Below, piece after piece: positions 49,314 to 61,742 of a stretch of 64,000 nucleotides of DNA (position 1 is its first letter; each line of letters begins with the position of its first letter). The notes under the pieces were generated by a model. It made no database searches, had not been told where the DNA came from, and was given only the letters and a program-made list of their open reading frames with translations. The position numbers and the translations under genes were made by a program. Location: the NCBI GenBank assembly GCA_964036295.1, contig OZ038468.1:1425501-1489500 (forward strand), given 5' to 3'. This DNA is from Plumapathes pennacea (Eukaryota > Cnidaria > Anthozoa > Antipatharia > Myriopathidae).

Positions 49314-52300
49314 TAAAACTACCTGACAGAGTAAAGTTCAGTGGATTGATTGACAGACTGATACACTTGGGCAGATTTAGGGGGGGGGGGGGAGTTGATC
49401 TAGTGGCTAGCCAAACCCCCCCCCCCCCTTTGAAGTAGCAAAATAAAAAATGGCAATCAATTTGTGCAGATGTCTCAATATAAGAATTTTTTTTAGCATT
49501 TGATAATAGGACTTTTTACTGTGTACTAAAGTTGTCTCAAAATGTGGGAAATGCCATCTCACAGACATTGCAAAACTTGGGCCAACCATACTCAATCTCA
49601 GCCACCCCCCTTACAAAAATCCTGGATTCCCTCCTGTACAGCTAAATTGTCTGTCTGTCTGGCTCTTTAACTGTCTGATTTACTGCGACAGTGTTGCTGT
49701 CAACATGGCATTAATCTATTATCTCATAAGTGTAGAGAGAGTTGTTACCTTAGCTGCCCGCAATTGTGCAACGGGTAGATTCTCCTTGCTTCGTGATATG
49801 AAAGTCATTCTAAAGAACTGTCCACCATTTTGAAAAAGATGGGAAGCAAATTCCCACATAAGGATGGTGACCCCCTCTCGTAGTCTGATTTTATTATATC
49901 AGCGGTCGCCCCTCAACAGTAATAACTGACAGACTTACAGAAGTGCAGTGGTAAATAAATGTCACATTGGAGTGAAATAGCGTGTACAAAGAAGGACGTA
50001 AAGTAAAGTTCCTAAAGCATTTGGAATGTGCATATAATACCTTTTTATAGGAGGAGAGGGGGAGTGTCGTAAGCTTTTTTACTGCATGCACCACCTCAAA
50101 GTTAGTATCACTTTCAAACATGTATAAGGGAATTGATTTTGTCTTTTTGGTCTGAAATAGGGTAGTAGATTTTGGTATTTTGGTCTGCAGAAAATAGGGT
50201 GAAATTTTTTAGAATACAGAATCTGAAGTAGGTTCAAAGATTCGCATAATTATAATTTTTTGAAAATAGGGTCGAAAATTTGAAGTAGGGCAACGGTTTT
50301 GAGAACACTCTGACTCAATTCACCCCCTCCCCCCAAGAAGAGGTTTTTAAGGGCAGAGCCTTTAACAGCTAGGAACACCACAGGCAGGTCAAGTTTGGTA
50401 TCTAGTTGTTGCATAATTCGAGATTATAAGGAAATATATGGGGATTTTAATGAACATGGAAAATCATAGAATTTTGATAAAAATTCAAAATAAACTTTCT
50501 CTACCTGTTAGTTGTTGTTTCCTTTGTCCCTTGTATCAATTTGAAGCCGCTGCGGCCATTATTAGCAGTAGAAATTCCCACCAGTGTTTCCTCCCCCATT
50601 TTCCATGTGAATATGCTCAAATGCTCTCTACATTATTAGTGTTGATGAGATGAGATGAGATGTCAGCTTGTATAGAAAAAATAATTACATCATTTCTTTA
50701 CATTTTCCATACACACCGCTTGTTGTGAAAAACAAGTTACAGTTGGAGAGACTGAGTTTGGACAAAAGAAAGAAACCAAAAAAACAAACCAAAAAAAGAG
50801 AGAGAATGAGGTAATTAAACATAATATATTTACCTAATACATCACAAGACAAACGCTATTACAAAAGTACTTAATAATTAAGATTTAGCATTTGATGCTT
50901 GTAGGTCATTATACCATACATTGTACTACAAAATATTGAAACCTAACAAAGTTTTTTTTGGTGCAGTTGACTATGTTTCTGAATGCCATCTTATAGACTA
51001 ATTAGTATAATTATGTATATTTTAATAAAATAATTTTAAATGCCCTTGGCCTACAAATTACCTCACCAGCACACACAAGCTTTGCTATTTGCTGTTGCAT
51101 GGAAATCTCAATATTACCATGCCATTTTTCTAATATTTTACTTATTTTATAAGCTAATGTTTAAGTTCTTGTCAACTTCCATAATATAGGCTATCACATT
51201 TCATTTTCTTGCTACTGAACAAAAATAATTATATTTGTTATCTAAACTATAAATTTTTCTATTATCACAAAATACTATATCATGAATTCATGGTATACTT
51301 TTTAGAAAAGAAAACTTAAAGCAACTAAGTTCATATCTAAGTATTGTAATATTACCAGTGACAACTGGCTACATTGATACATTGTCCATATACAACGGAC
51401 TGTAGCCAGCAATAAATCAGGCCAGGAATAACAGCTCTATAGTGTACAAGTCTCTTTATACATGCATACTGGAGACTTGCATTGTTTCAGCCTTCTTTAC
51501 AGGGCTTTCCCAAAAGGGAAAAGCCCTGAGAACTAGGTTTGCATTATTTGTGTTACACTGTCTCCTAAAATCCTAGTCTCTAATTTAAGCCCCTAACTTA
51601 AACCTGGTAAAAACTAGCTACTCCCTAGGGATGTTCTCTATTGTACCGTAAAACAGTATCAAAAATCTATTGGGTAATAGTTATTCAATTCTGGAATATT
51701 CCTTGCACATAATAAGTCATGACCAGCTCTTAACAAAGTCCATCAGTGTAGCAGCAATATTGAACACACCACATGCATGTACTATGGGGCAATCTGTTAT
51801 GTTGGATAGCTGTAGTGTTCTTTGATCTTTGAAGGGACAGAGTGCATAGTAGATCATCCTTCTGAATCCAAACAGGATAACGGTTAAACCTTCAGTGCAA
51901 AGCCAGGGAATATTCCAGTACAGTGCTTTGTATCAAATCCACAACAACACACAAGTGTGATATTCAGAACAGTCATACAGTCAGGCACATCCTGTTTCAT
52001 GGGCAACAAAATAATGCTCATAGGGTTCCACAGATGATGTATTGACAGTTTGTATTGATGTGCATGTTGTACTCCAAAGCCACAATGATGTCCCAATATT
52101 TTTTGGGTGCACATCCAGCTGCTCCGATTCACTCACATGTATTCCACAGAAGACAAATGCTCGCGGTTCCACAGATGACATATTGACAGTTTGTAATAAT
52201 TTGCATGCATGTTGTATTCCAAAGCCATAATGGTGTCTCATATGTTCTTTGGGTGCACATCTGCTCCCACTCACTCAATGTTTCTGTCTTTTGTCTGTGG

Positions 52301-53754
52301 ACAGAGATAATCCAGTAGAGCAGGCTATACTGTTTGATGTTTCATTTCACTCAAAGTTTATCACAGCAGCCCAAACAATCAAATCAGCTCAACTGGAAGA
52401 ATTATTGAGAGTTATTAAAGCAGGTATTTCCAGTCAGTTCAGTGTAAGTTTCTTGCAGCTGTGCAACTGGGTGAATATAACAATGAGGTCCTTCTGCAGA
52501 GATTCTGTGTTGCAGTAACTGAACCCAACAAAGTCTTGTAAGGACATTCTTTTTGTCTCCAGTTGAAATTTTTCTGTTCTTTATAAACAGCTCTTGATGA
52601 TCAGTTCTTGTGTTGTACTGGACTGGTAAGATCTCTCAGTCAAAGCAGGAACAGCAAGAAGATTACACAGAATGTCCTCATAGACTCAGTGTTGTATGGT
52701 TGACTCTCAGATCCCAACATGTCACACCAACAAGTTCATCAACTGATCCAAGCCATGCTCAATATTGTTGAGCTTGCATCGTAGTGTTGGCCATGCACCA
52801 GACTGAATGAAACTAAAATTCACTTCATTGCCATTCACAATTCAACATCATCCAGTACGCTAAGTAATACACATGGTCCATCCATCAATCATTTCTGACT
52901 CAGAATTTGTAGCGATACTCAGCACTGTACACCAAGGAACCAAACAGCATCACTTGGCCAGAAGCTCAGCTGATTTCGGGCAGAAGAATGTTTCTTTACA
53001 TCAACAAATGAACAGTCTATCCAGGTTGATCAGAGCTGGTCATGAATACTTGGCAGTATTGGAAAGTTTAGTCCAGTCTGCCTGCCTACAAATACTGATT
53101 CACTAATAATTTAAGAAACCAATAATGGTAAAAAGAATCAAATTAAGTGGGTAACAGAAAACAAAGGCCTGCTGATCGAACGTCTTTCACACATTAACTA
53201 CAGGTAGTTATAGTAAGTTGATTAGTAAAGTATCACTTCCTACAATATATTTTAAAATCAAAGAGAAATAAGATAAAACTGTCACATTAAAATTTGTAGT
53301 CTGAATACCAGACAAAATAAAAAGAAACAAAAAAAATGTATAAATTAATGTGCCAAGACAATATTGGAGAATGTCAAAAAATTGTTGCTGATATTTACTG
53401 AAAAAGATAAAAAATATTTGACCAATTTACTGGAGGTGTAACATTATTTTGTTTTGTTGCTCAGTATCTTTCATAACTTGTACATTAAAGTTTTTGGATG
53501 ACTGTAGAAAAACAAAGCAATACACAGAGCCAGTCAATGAGGACAGCAAAAGCATTTTCAACCAATAATATTGGTCAAACTTGTAATTATTACGAGTATG
53601 AGGAAAACCAAGTGATTATGATTGGTTCTAACAGCAAATTGGCAGTGGAGGACATGCTATCACCACTTGCTCTCTTGTGTGAGAATATCACAAACACATT
53701 TTGCTTTTGCTTTTACTCTTGATTGGCCAAGACTGTTGCTAAACTTGTTTGGAC
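49314..53754. other. Spacer of the third segment copy, no gene
   Basis: Diverged counterpart of 9738-13777; no open frame of note apart from the 119-bp exon-like remnant at 52305-52423 (DNPVEQAILFDVSFH). About 75 bp present at 13305-13380 are missing near 53355. Confidence 0.55.
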
Positions 53755-53959
53755 TACAGTCAACTCGACTCTATAAGGCGGACTAGATTGAGTGTCCACC
53801 TTAGAGAGAGTTCAGTTACACAGAAACAAGTAAAAATCGGCAAGGATTAAATCTGTAGAGAGGTGTCTGCTTAGAGAGAGTTCAGTTACAAAGAAACTAG
53901 TGAAAATTGGCAAGGATTAAATCTGTAGAGAGGTGTCTGCTTAGAGAGAGTTGACTGTA
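53755..53959. mobile_element. TA-flanked MITE (copy 3), internally duplicated
   Basis: Same TACAGTCAACTC ends as the copies at 13778 and 23158, but longer. An internal piece (ttagagagagttcagttaca ... gagaggtgtctgc) is present twice in tandem. Confidence 0.65.
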
Positions 53960-54299
53960 ATCGGAAAGTGTTGCAAACGCAAAAACCAAACCAATGACTC
54001 AATTAGTTTTGAAAGTCATGTGAAAATGGCTCTATTCAACATACAGTACTTTACCAAGACCAACTGCAGTTCTCTTGAGATGAACTGCACTAAATGGCCA
54101 GGTTGCATGTTGTCCATCATAACTGCCACACCTGTCAAAAAGAAAAGAGAAAAAAAAAAAAAAAAAAAAAAGAAGGAAAAAGAAAGAAAACTACCCACAA
54201 CATGATATTACTGGTGATGAATCAATGAAACCTTTGTTCTGGTACATACCATGTTAATTTTGTAATGACTATTATATTTTCATCATTTCTTCAAAAAAA

Positions 54300-54725
54300 A
54301 ATTCAGGGGTCCAGAAGGAGGGTTCAGGTTTTGTCTACATACACATAGAAGAACGGCTGAACAACTTCAGAAATGGCCCTCTTGGCAGCATATGCAACCA
54401 ACAAAGCAGTCCAAGTATGCTCACAACTTTTGTTTAAATCAGCACCATGATCCAAGAGAAACTGAACAACTTCAACATTGCCCTTCTCAGCAGCTACCTA
54501 CAAACAAAGCACTCCAATGAAACTGACTGCTTTTGTTCACATCAGCACCATGACTTCATGACTTCTCAGCAGCAGCCAACAAAGCACCCTGGCCAGACTA
54601 AGCACCATGATATTGCCGTTCTTAGCAGCTTTACTCAAAGCAGTCTGACCATACTTATCAAGTGTGTTCACGTCAGCACCATGAGTCAAGAGAAGCTGAA
54701 CAACTTCAACAGTAATGAAACTCAC
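54300..54725 (-). pseudogene. Remnant of a third DED-ankyrin gene
   Basis: Only the last ankyrin repeats survive (VEVVQLLLTHGADVNTLDKY, GQTALSKAAK), plus the shifted-frame fossils. The death-effector-like and TRADD-N-like parts and most repeats are lost with the deletion at 54720, and a further small deletion removes the last repeat. Non-functional. Confidence 0.8.
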
Positions 54726-55003
54726 TTAAATTCATTCAGTGTTCTACAAGTTCTAAAGTCATAGGGCAGTGAGTTTCAAAGACGATAAAGTAATTAATGC
54801 TTTCACAAGCAACGATGCCAACCAATCGTGACAGTTACAAATTAAAAAGACAGCATCATACATTTTGGCGCTTTTGGTAGCTTCTTGTGAGCATCACTCA
54901 CTTGCATTTCTTCTTCAGTGGTTTGGAGTATTTCCAGCATGATTTCAGAGTTAAAAATGTTACATTAAGGGCTGGAGGTTTAGAAAGGAGTCTCCACATA
55001 ACT
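54726..55003. other. 3-prime flank of gene D
   Basis: Matches 17720-18015 and 27100-27395. As in gene C, the stop codon TAA of gene D (55004-55006) lies within an AATAAA hexamer on the minus strand. No gene. Confidence 0.6.
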
Positions 55004-58000
55004 TTATTGGGCCGCATTTATAGCTGATGCAATATCTTGACGTTGGTCCCACTTGTGTGCCACTACAGCTTTGTAAACAGTCATCAACAGGGTCGGAAAC
55101 TTGACTAGGAACACAAAACCCTCGAGGACACTCGTCTTCATATCAGATGTCAAGCTAGACAGATGTGCATAAGTGTTCCTCACAAACCGAAGGAGATCCA
55201 CAGCAGAGTTTACTCCATATGTTCGTGACTTCTTCGATAGCTGCATCTCAACATACAGTTGAGGGAACTCGCTATCCCATGGATTGGCAGCAAACTGGGG
55301 ACCAAGGGCATTCTCAATCTCTTGTACCACCGGGGAGAATGAATAGTGATGAGAACTTGCAAGTTCTTCTTGGTTTCCAACCACACGAAGGAGATCAGCC
55401 TTCTTATGGTTTGACCAAAAGAACGGGTGCTTTAAAGCAGCAGCTGCAGAGGGGCGACGAGCTTTGTCCCAGCTCAGCATCAACTTCACAAGTTCTTTAG
55501 ATTCTGCTGAGAGGTATGCATTAACCACAAGCTTATTCTTTAAAATGTTATCTTCTGTCTTATGTTGGATGACAAAGATACTCTCATCAGATTTGCATGC
55601 AGGTTCAAATGGGTGCTTCTTCCCTGACAGAAGGTAATGCAACACCAAACCACAGGCGAACACATCGGACTCCTTTGAGTGTTCCATAGTCTTCCCAAGA
55701 AGCTCAGGGGCCATCCAGCACCTTGTTCCAGCTTTGCTGTGCATAACTGTTGTTGTTATTGCACTTTCAAGTTTTTCAGCTTTGCCACTGAGTCCAAAAT
55801 CTGCCAGCTTCAGACAAAGCGGTGAGCACTTGTAAAGGATGTTGCCTGGTTTAATATCTCGGTGAATGGTGTTGTTTCCATGCAAAAAGCTTAAACCAGC
55901 AAGGACATCTCTACAAAGAGACACTTCTTCCTTTATGATGTCTGTATCCAGTAGCTCCTCTAAGGTTCCCTCCATCAATTCTAGTACAATGTACAAGAAA
56001 TCCTGGTCTCCACTGTAACTAAGATATCGCACCACATGCTTGCAGTCAGCCAATTGGACAAGGTTTTTGATCTCTCTTTGATCCTCGACTCGATCCATCC
56101 TGACCCTCTCTATCCGTTTCACTGCAACTTCCCGTCCATCTTTTGAATCAAGACCAGCGTACACATGACCAAAAGCGCCTGATCCTATTGGCTCGGTGTG
56201 GTAATGGAAGGAGTCTATGTGGAGCTTGTTCTGACCTCGAGCGACTTGATCAAGCAACTTCTTGTGCCTCTCCGACTTACGTGACCATGGAAGCCAGGGT
56301 TCAACCTCAGAGGACTTTATTTCCTGTTTCAGCAGAGCTACCACCTCAGGCTTGTCTGCAGCTACATCAAAGCAGGTCTTTCCCTCGTCATCTGGAAGGT
56401 CAGTTTTAGCACCATATTCACGGAGCCTTTGAATGATCTCCACTGACAGTGGATCAGCACTTTTCCTCTTGCAAGCAATGTGAACAGCTGTCTCCCTTCT
56501 GCTGTTCAAACGATTGACCATGTGTGGAGTTGATCGAACAAGAAGATCAATCAGATACAGCTTCCAGAAGTTATCCTCTCCATTGTCCCTGCAAATTACA
56601 TGCAGGGGCGTCTCTCCATTGCTGTCCACTGGGTATTTACGACCATAAGGTGCTCCTGTGGCTTCTAAAAATGCTTTGACCACATCAAAGGAGTCTCCTG
56701 TCAACATCAAGCTCAGGACAGTTTCTCCTTCATCATTGGCTTCCCAAGGATCAAGTTTACAGCCAAAAACTTCTTTCCATTCCTGGCAAACAGTTTCAGC
56801 TTTCATGTCATCATAAACATGTAAAGAGTGATTTTCTATGTTCTGCTTCACATGTGTCAGCAATGGCGTATTGCCTAAGTTGTCTGTTGCGGTTTGTAGT
56901 GCTGTATGGTCCAGCAGGATTTTAGCTGCACTCCATTTCCGTGCCACGTGGAGGGGTGTTTCCCCATTACTATTTGGAGCATTGACTTGCGCATCTTGAG
57001 AGAGTAACTGTGATCCCACATCATTGACGATGGACTCCAGAGTTGGCCCTGGGTCAGCTGTACTGGCTCCTCCGACCATTATGCTGTGTTCTCTTGGGTA
57101 AGTTAGCGATGCCCAGAGATGTAATGGTGTATTTCCATGAACATCATCTCTACTCGAAACCATGGTCTTTGCAAAAGTAGGAGAGGATAAAATTGACTTG
57201 AACAACTTCGATAAACTCTGAGCAGCGTCAATTATTGACGTGGCTTGTACCTTCCAAGTTTGTGGGCTTTCTTCACCCAGGATGTCTTGCAGGAGCATTA
57301 AAATTGCATGGATCACTGAATGCCCACTGCGAGATCTGACATTGATGTCGACCTTACTCTCAAGTAGGAAGTGGCATACTGCAACTAAATTATGCACTGA
57401 ATCTCTCCCCATCTTCATTTTCCTTGCATAAGAAAGGTAGTAAAAGAGAAGAGATTCTCCAGAAGCATTTAGAGCATCGACAGCTGCTTTGTGTTGCACG
57501 AGCAATTTCACAATCTGAATTACGAGATCACTAGAAAATCCATCAGTGAACAGTTGAGCCATTTGAAATAAGACAGAGTTTCCTTCCTGATCCAGAATGT
57601 TTGGATTTGCTCCCTCTGTAAGTAGAATATCAATTACTGCCATACTCCCACCATTTATCGTGCAAAGCAATACAGTCTGACCTTCCCCGTCCTTCAGATT
57701 CACATCATCAACACCATGTTGCAAGAGAGCCTGAACAACTTCAACATTTCCTTTCGAGGCAGCAATGAACAAAGCTGTCTGACCCAAGTGGTCAGTTATG
57801 TTTACATTGATACCACAACGAAGGAGGATCTGAACGACTTCAACATTCCCTTTCAAGGAAGCAGAAAACAAAGCAGTCTGACCTGAACAATCAGTTTCAT
57901 TTATATCTATACCATCATGACTAGTAAGAGCCTCAACAACTTCGACATTAACCTTTGAAACTGCAACAAATAGAGCCGTCTGACCATCCTCATCAGCGAT

Positions 58001-58483
58001 GTTTGGATTAACAGCAGCATGGCTTAGAAGAACCTGGACAACATTTAAGTGATCTTCTTCAACAGCAGTAAACAGAGCAGTTTGACCCCTCCAATCAGTA
58101 ACATTGACATCAATCTTGTGACTTAACAGAACTTTGACAATCTCAACACTGCCTTGCAAAGCAGCAACAAAGAGAGCTGTCTGACCATCTTTGTTAGTTA
58201 AATTTACATCTGCACGAAAGCTCAAGAGAACCTGAACAACTTCCAGGTTTTCCTTCTCAACAGCAACGAACAATGCAGTCTCGTCGCTCCAGTTCGTCAC
58301 ATTTACATCAACAGCTCTATCATTTAACAGCGCCCGAACAGCTTCAACTTTGCTCTGCCGAACAGCATCAAAGAATTCTTTCTGGGCAGTTTCATCTCTG
58401 GTCGCTAGAGCCGCTTCTCTCCTCGGGACCTTCAAAGCTGAAGAAATATGTTCAAACTCGATTTCCGGTTTCCTTTTCGCCAT
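55004..58483 (-). CDS. Gene D: ankyrin-kinase-KEN (RNase L-like) protein, 1159 aa
   Basis: Close paralogue of gene C along its whole length; ATG at 58483 gives MAKRKPEIEFEHISS. About 9 canonical ankyrin repeats, one more than C: the extra unit (about 57590-57690) contains LLCTINGGSMAVIDILLTEG. Kinase about 760-1020: GSGAFGHVYAG, VAVKRIERV, TIHRDIKPGNILY (about 874), LADFGLSG (about 894), WMAPELL. KEN about 1055-1159: NPWDSEF and AVDLLRFVRNTYAH with the catalytic counterparts kept. No frame damage is seen despite many substitutions against C, which suggests both are maintained. Predicted cytosolic or nuclear endoribonuclease. It lies downstream of no DED-ankyrin gene now, because that neighbour has been deleted. 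Confidence 0.92.
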   Translation of the reverse strand: MAKRKPEIEFEHISSALKVPRREAALATRDETAQKEFFDAVRQSKVEAVRALLNDRAVDVNVTNWSDETALFVAVEKENLEVVQVLLSFRADVNLTNKDGQTALFVAALQGSVEIVKVLLSHKIDVNVTDWRGQTALFTAVEEDHLNVVQVLLSHAAVNPNIADEDGQTALFVAVSKVNVEVVEALTSHDGIDINETDCSGQTALFSASLKGNVEVVQILLRCGINVNITDHLGQTALFIAASKGNVEVVQALLQHGVDDVNLKDGEGQTVLLCTINGGSMAVIDILLTEGANPNILDQEGNSVLFQMAQLFTDGFSSDLVIQIVKLLVQHKAAVDALNASGESLLFYYLSYARKMKMGRDSVHNLVAVCHFLLESKVDINVRSRSGHSVIHAILMLLQDILGEESPQTWKVQATSIIDAAQSLSKLFKSILSSPTFAKTMVSSRDDVHGNTPLHLWASLTYPREHSIMVGGASTADPGPTLESIVNDVGSQLLSQDAQVNAPNSNGETPLHVARKWSAAKILLDHTALQTATDNLGNTPLLTHVKQNIENHSLHVYDDMKAETVCQEWKEVFGCKLDPWEANDEGETVLSLMLTGDSFDVVKAFLEATGAPYGRKYPVDSNGETPLHVICRDNGEDNFWKLYLIDLLVRSTPHMVNRLNSRRETAVHIACKRKSADPLSVEIIQRLREYGAKTDLPDDEGKTCFDVAADKPEVVALLKQEIKSSEVEPWLPWSRKSERHKKLLDQVARGQNKLHIDSFHYHTEPIGSGAFGHVYAGLDSKDGREVAVKRIERVRMDRVEDQREIKNLVQLADCKHVVRYLSYSGDQDFLYIVLELMEGTLEELLDTDIIKEEVSLCRDVLAGLSFLHGNNTIHRDIKPGNILYKCSPLCLKLADFGLSGKAEKLESAITTTVMHSKAGTRCWMAPELLGKTMEHSKESDVFACGLVLHYLLSGKKHPFEPACKSDESIFVIQHKTEDNILKNKLVVNAYLSAESKELVKLMLSWDKARRPSAAAALKHPFFWSNHKKADLLRVVGNQEELASSHHYSFSPVVQEIENALGPQFAANPWDSEFPQLYVEMQLSKKSRTYGVNSAVDLLRFVRNTYAHLSSLTSDMKTSVLEGFVFLVKFPTLLMTVYKAVVAHKWDQRQDIASAINAAQ

Positions 58484-58840
58484 GTTTTGACAACTACATA
58501 AGAGGCAAAGTTCCTATAAAACAGCAATAAATTATGCTGTTTCTTTAACCCTCCGTGTAGCTACTACCCATATGATATAGTAATAGTAATCAGTATGTCA
58601 GGCAAAATTAAAGCAGTAAAAAGCCAGCTAAAGGATACGGAACTTTCCTCCTGCTTCCCGCTTCGAACTTTTCACTCCTGCACGGCCAAATGAGTCTGGA
58701 TACGAGGAAGTGAGCCCGCGAATTGTAGACAAAGAGTGCATGTGGGGGGAGGCTGACTTCCCAAACACAAACATTTCTTGTCAAGAAACTTTTTCATATC
58801 AAACACTGGTCCATATTCGAATACTTAACTGAGAAGACCT
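58484..58840 (-). promoter_or_regulatory. Upstream region of gene D
   Basis: Counterpart of 30783-31140, with the ctgcacggccaaat and gaggaagtgagcccg words at about 58678-58717. A short stretch (gggttggg region) is deleted relative to gene C. Confidence 0.4.
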
Positions 58841-59136
58841 GGCTTTGCTGTCAGATGGAAGGCACTGAGCAGAATGGGAGCTGGGCAGCTGAAGGGAAAA
58901 CGTAAACACCATTTGACGACGCAGCACTCCGCAAATAATACGAATTGGCAGCCTCGCGGGACTGAAAACTACAACTATGAATGGGGATTCCCCGTTCCTT
59001 GCCGTGCTGAACTCGTCACGGACAAAATTGGGAGCACAATTACGTTCACAGTGTGCACAAACTGCGATTCATATAGTCTGTGTTTTACACAAACATGCTG
59101 ACGGCTGAAGACAAGATGGCTGAAAAAATCGCCATT

Positions 59137-59330
59137 CAGTGAAACCTCGATATATTACCAAAGCACAAGGGACTGGGAAAATGTGTTCGTTATAACGGGG
59201 TTTCGTTATAGCAAGGTTCCGCTTCCATACATTTTACTGTAACTGGGCTGTAACGGGCTGAAGATTATCGTTCCTTGCATATAGAGGTTTTCGTTATACC
59301 GAGGTTCGTTATGTCGAAGTTTTATGGTAA
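59137..59330. mobile_element. MITE with cgatata-type inverted ends (copy 2)
   Basis: Counterpart of 31372-31566, starting CAGTGAAACCTCGATATA and ending TTTTATGGTA; a few substitutions. Confidence 0.6.
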
Positions 59331-60400
59331 TTGGAGTTCACAATTTAGGAAGATGGCGTTTTAGCTAGAGAACACAACAATATGCTTGCTATATCTAATT
59401 TTTTCTGGTAGAAATGGCTGAATATCTAATCCAAGGTTTCTGTAAGAAATAACAATTACTTAATAAGTAATCTTTTCAGCGTTGTTAAAACTGCAAAGTA
59501 CTGGATGGATTTCTCTTCAGTGCACACGGCCAACTTTCGTTACATATAATTCTCCCTATTAATGAAATGGATCGGAAAAATAAATTGAAACACACCAAAA
59601 ATGACAAGATTCAATACTTTAATGACTATAATGATAATGAGAATTACACTTCACAACGAAACTACAGTTTATGCAAATTATGAGTCACTACATGACAGCA
59701 AAAATTTACCCTACTAACATTTTTCTCTTTTTTTTTTCTCTTTTTTACATGCTATAACCATATTTTCTACTAAATGAAATTTTTCTTGACCTGTCTACTA
59801 GAGTATATTGCATAATTATGCCTAAATATTGACCCAGTCATTTTCTAATAAATCTATATATTTTCTATACTACACTACAGCTTCATGCGCTTGCTAATAA
59901 TAAAATAAAGGAGCATTCATATAAAAATAAAATGACTTTTCAGTGTCCACTACAATCCCAAACTCTGATGTTAACCTTACAAACTGTCACTAAAAAACTC
60001 TAGCTAAACATACATGCATGCATATGAATTCACTAAACAATTTCTGCAGTCTATACAGTGTACACTGGTCTCAACCAATCAAAGGCAAAACTGTCATTTG
60101 ACAAAGATTCAGCTTTAGTTGTGCAAACAAACAGCCAAGTGATTGCTTTTGCCAGTGCTGCTCTGATTGGTTGGGTGTACTTCTTATGTGTACAGTATAG
60201 TTTATGACAGTTTTATGATTACTTTGGTTTTAACTAATTTTGCACAAGCTCACAATACAAAAAGAAAATGAATCACATATCAAGTGAAAATCAAAATGCC
60301 ACAAGGATGCAGCTGACACTAATAAGGAAATGATGCAGTATATAATGATACCGTAACATCAATGTGTCATCAGCATTCTTGTATCAGTTTCCCTTGGTCC

Positions 60401-60459
60401 TAGCCTGAAATGTCAGTCATCTCCTCGGTCCTCAACCAGACGACTGACATTTCAGGCTA
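60401..60459. mobile_element. 59-bp hairpin element with 10-bp target duplication (copy 2)
   Basis: Counterpart of 32557-32615, flanked by cccttggtcc on both sides. One arm has a mismatch (cagtcatct for cagtcgtct) that weakens the stem by one pair. Confidence 0.7.
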
Positions 60460-61508
60460 CCCTTGGTCCCTCCCAGTCTGCTAATAGTCCTTACACTTTA
60501 CAAAAAAAAAGTAATTTACTATTAATGGGCTGATGACAAAAGCCAATAATTTACAGTCCTCAAAATGAAGCAGCCTACATTTCTTGAGTAATATTGTCCT
60601 TCACAGAGTCAGATGTGGCACTGTACGGTCTGCACAAATCTCTTCTTGTTCTGATGCAGTCTCTGTTGATGTTGATGTTGCTGAGTAAATTGCTGATGTT
60701 ACAAAGAACTTGTGTAGCACTGCTCACAACATCCTGAGTTTTCTATTACTGACCAGGTATGAAATATGTCCTCACTGCATCACTCAGTATTAACATTGAA
60801 GCCACTGAAATGGGGATGGCAGGAGTTGACAACCAGGAGGAGGTGTGTTTGTCCTTCAGATCACATGAGACCTGTCTGAGGAGCTGCATGTATAAATGGT
60901 TCACCACACTTGCAGTTTAAGTCTGATCATCCAAGGCATAACAACCAGTAAATCTGTTATTCACTGAGGTGTGTTTGTCCTTCAGATCACATCAGACCTG
61001 TCTGAGGAGCTGCATAAACTGTTATCACACTTGCAGTTTAGTCTGATTGTCCACAGCATAACAGCATCATAGCCAGTAAGCCTGTTATTCACTTAGGCAA
61101 AACTGGCACACACAATCAAAGCAGCTTGAAGGTTGAATTCTCTAAAAGTCTGTGCACAGCTTGGCAATTCAGTTATGTCCATTCTTTGATTCACTTCAGT
61201 TAGTCATATGTTACCACAGTGCTATACAATGACAGCATACTGAAGATTCATCTGCAGAGTCGATGGCACTTTCCACAGTTGTTTCAGATTTGACTATGTA
61301 ATAGCCCTCTATGATTTCTCTCTCAGGGACACACAGCAAAACACATACATGTTTCTGTCATCAAATCCAATGATCCCTTTGGGCAGTCATGACTGTTTCA
61401 AATCTCAGTCCAAAGTCTCCAGATTTAACATGTTATACCAAGTCATGGCCAATCAGAGTGATGCCCTTTTTAGCACTGTGATGTTAACTGCCATTTCCAC
61501 CAATCTGA

Positions 61509-61742
61509 TTAAGAACAGTTCAGTGCTTTTAACACGATGGTGACCTTGATCTGAGCAAAAGCTTTTTTCTGAAGTAGATTTATCACTTGCTGGACATTCT
61601 CATTTGGACTGCTGATGAATCCATTGATGGCAGCTCTCTGTGTTGTCTGACTACAGCTGTTACTTCCATGGAAGTTAGTCACAAGATAGTCGTGTTGATC
61701 AGACAACTGTATGAGTTTCAGGATGCTGTTGTAACTTTTCAA
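61509..61742 (-). CDS. Unrecognised short open frame, possibly an exon remnant
   Basis: 77 codons containing LIQLSDQHDYLVTNFHGSN and VQQVINLLQKKAFAQIK. The amino-acid composition looks more protein-like than the surrounding AT-rich frames. However, the paralogous stretch at about 33697-33900 is frameshifted and stopped, which argues that it is not a working gene. No family recognised. Confidence 0.2.
   Translation of the reverse strand: MKSYNSILKLIQLSDQHDYLVTNFHGSNSCSQTTQRAAINGFISSPNENVQQVINLLQKKAFAQIKVTIVLKALNCS

Larger units (their letters stand above)
49200..54720. repeat. Third, diverged copy of the duplicated segment
   Basis: Alignable with 9265-14728 almost throughout, with many substitutions and small indels. 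It includes the poly-G/C run (about 49380), the tandem pair (about 52020-52260), the exon-like remnant (52305-52423), the MITE and the ankyrin fossils. At 54720 it jumps to sequence matching about 17705, so the segment equivalent to 14729-17700 is missing. Confidence 0.85.
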
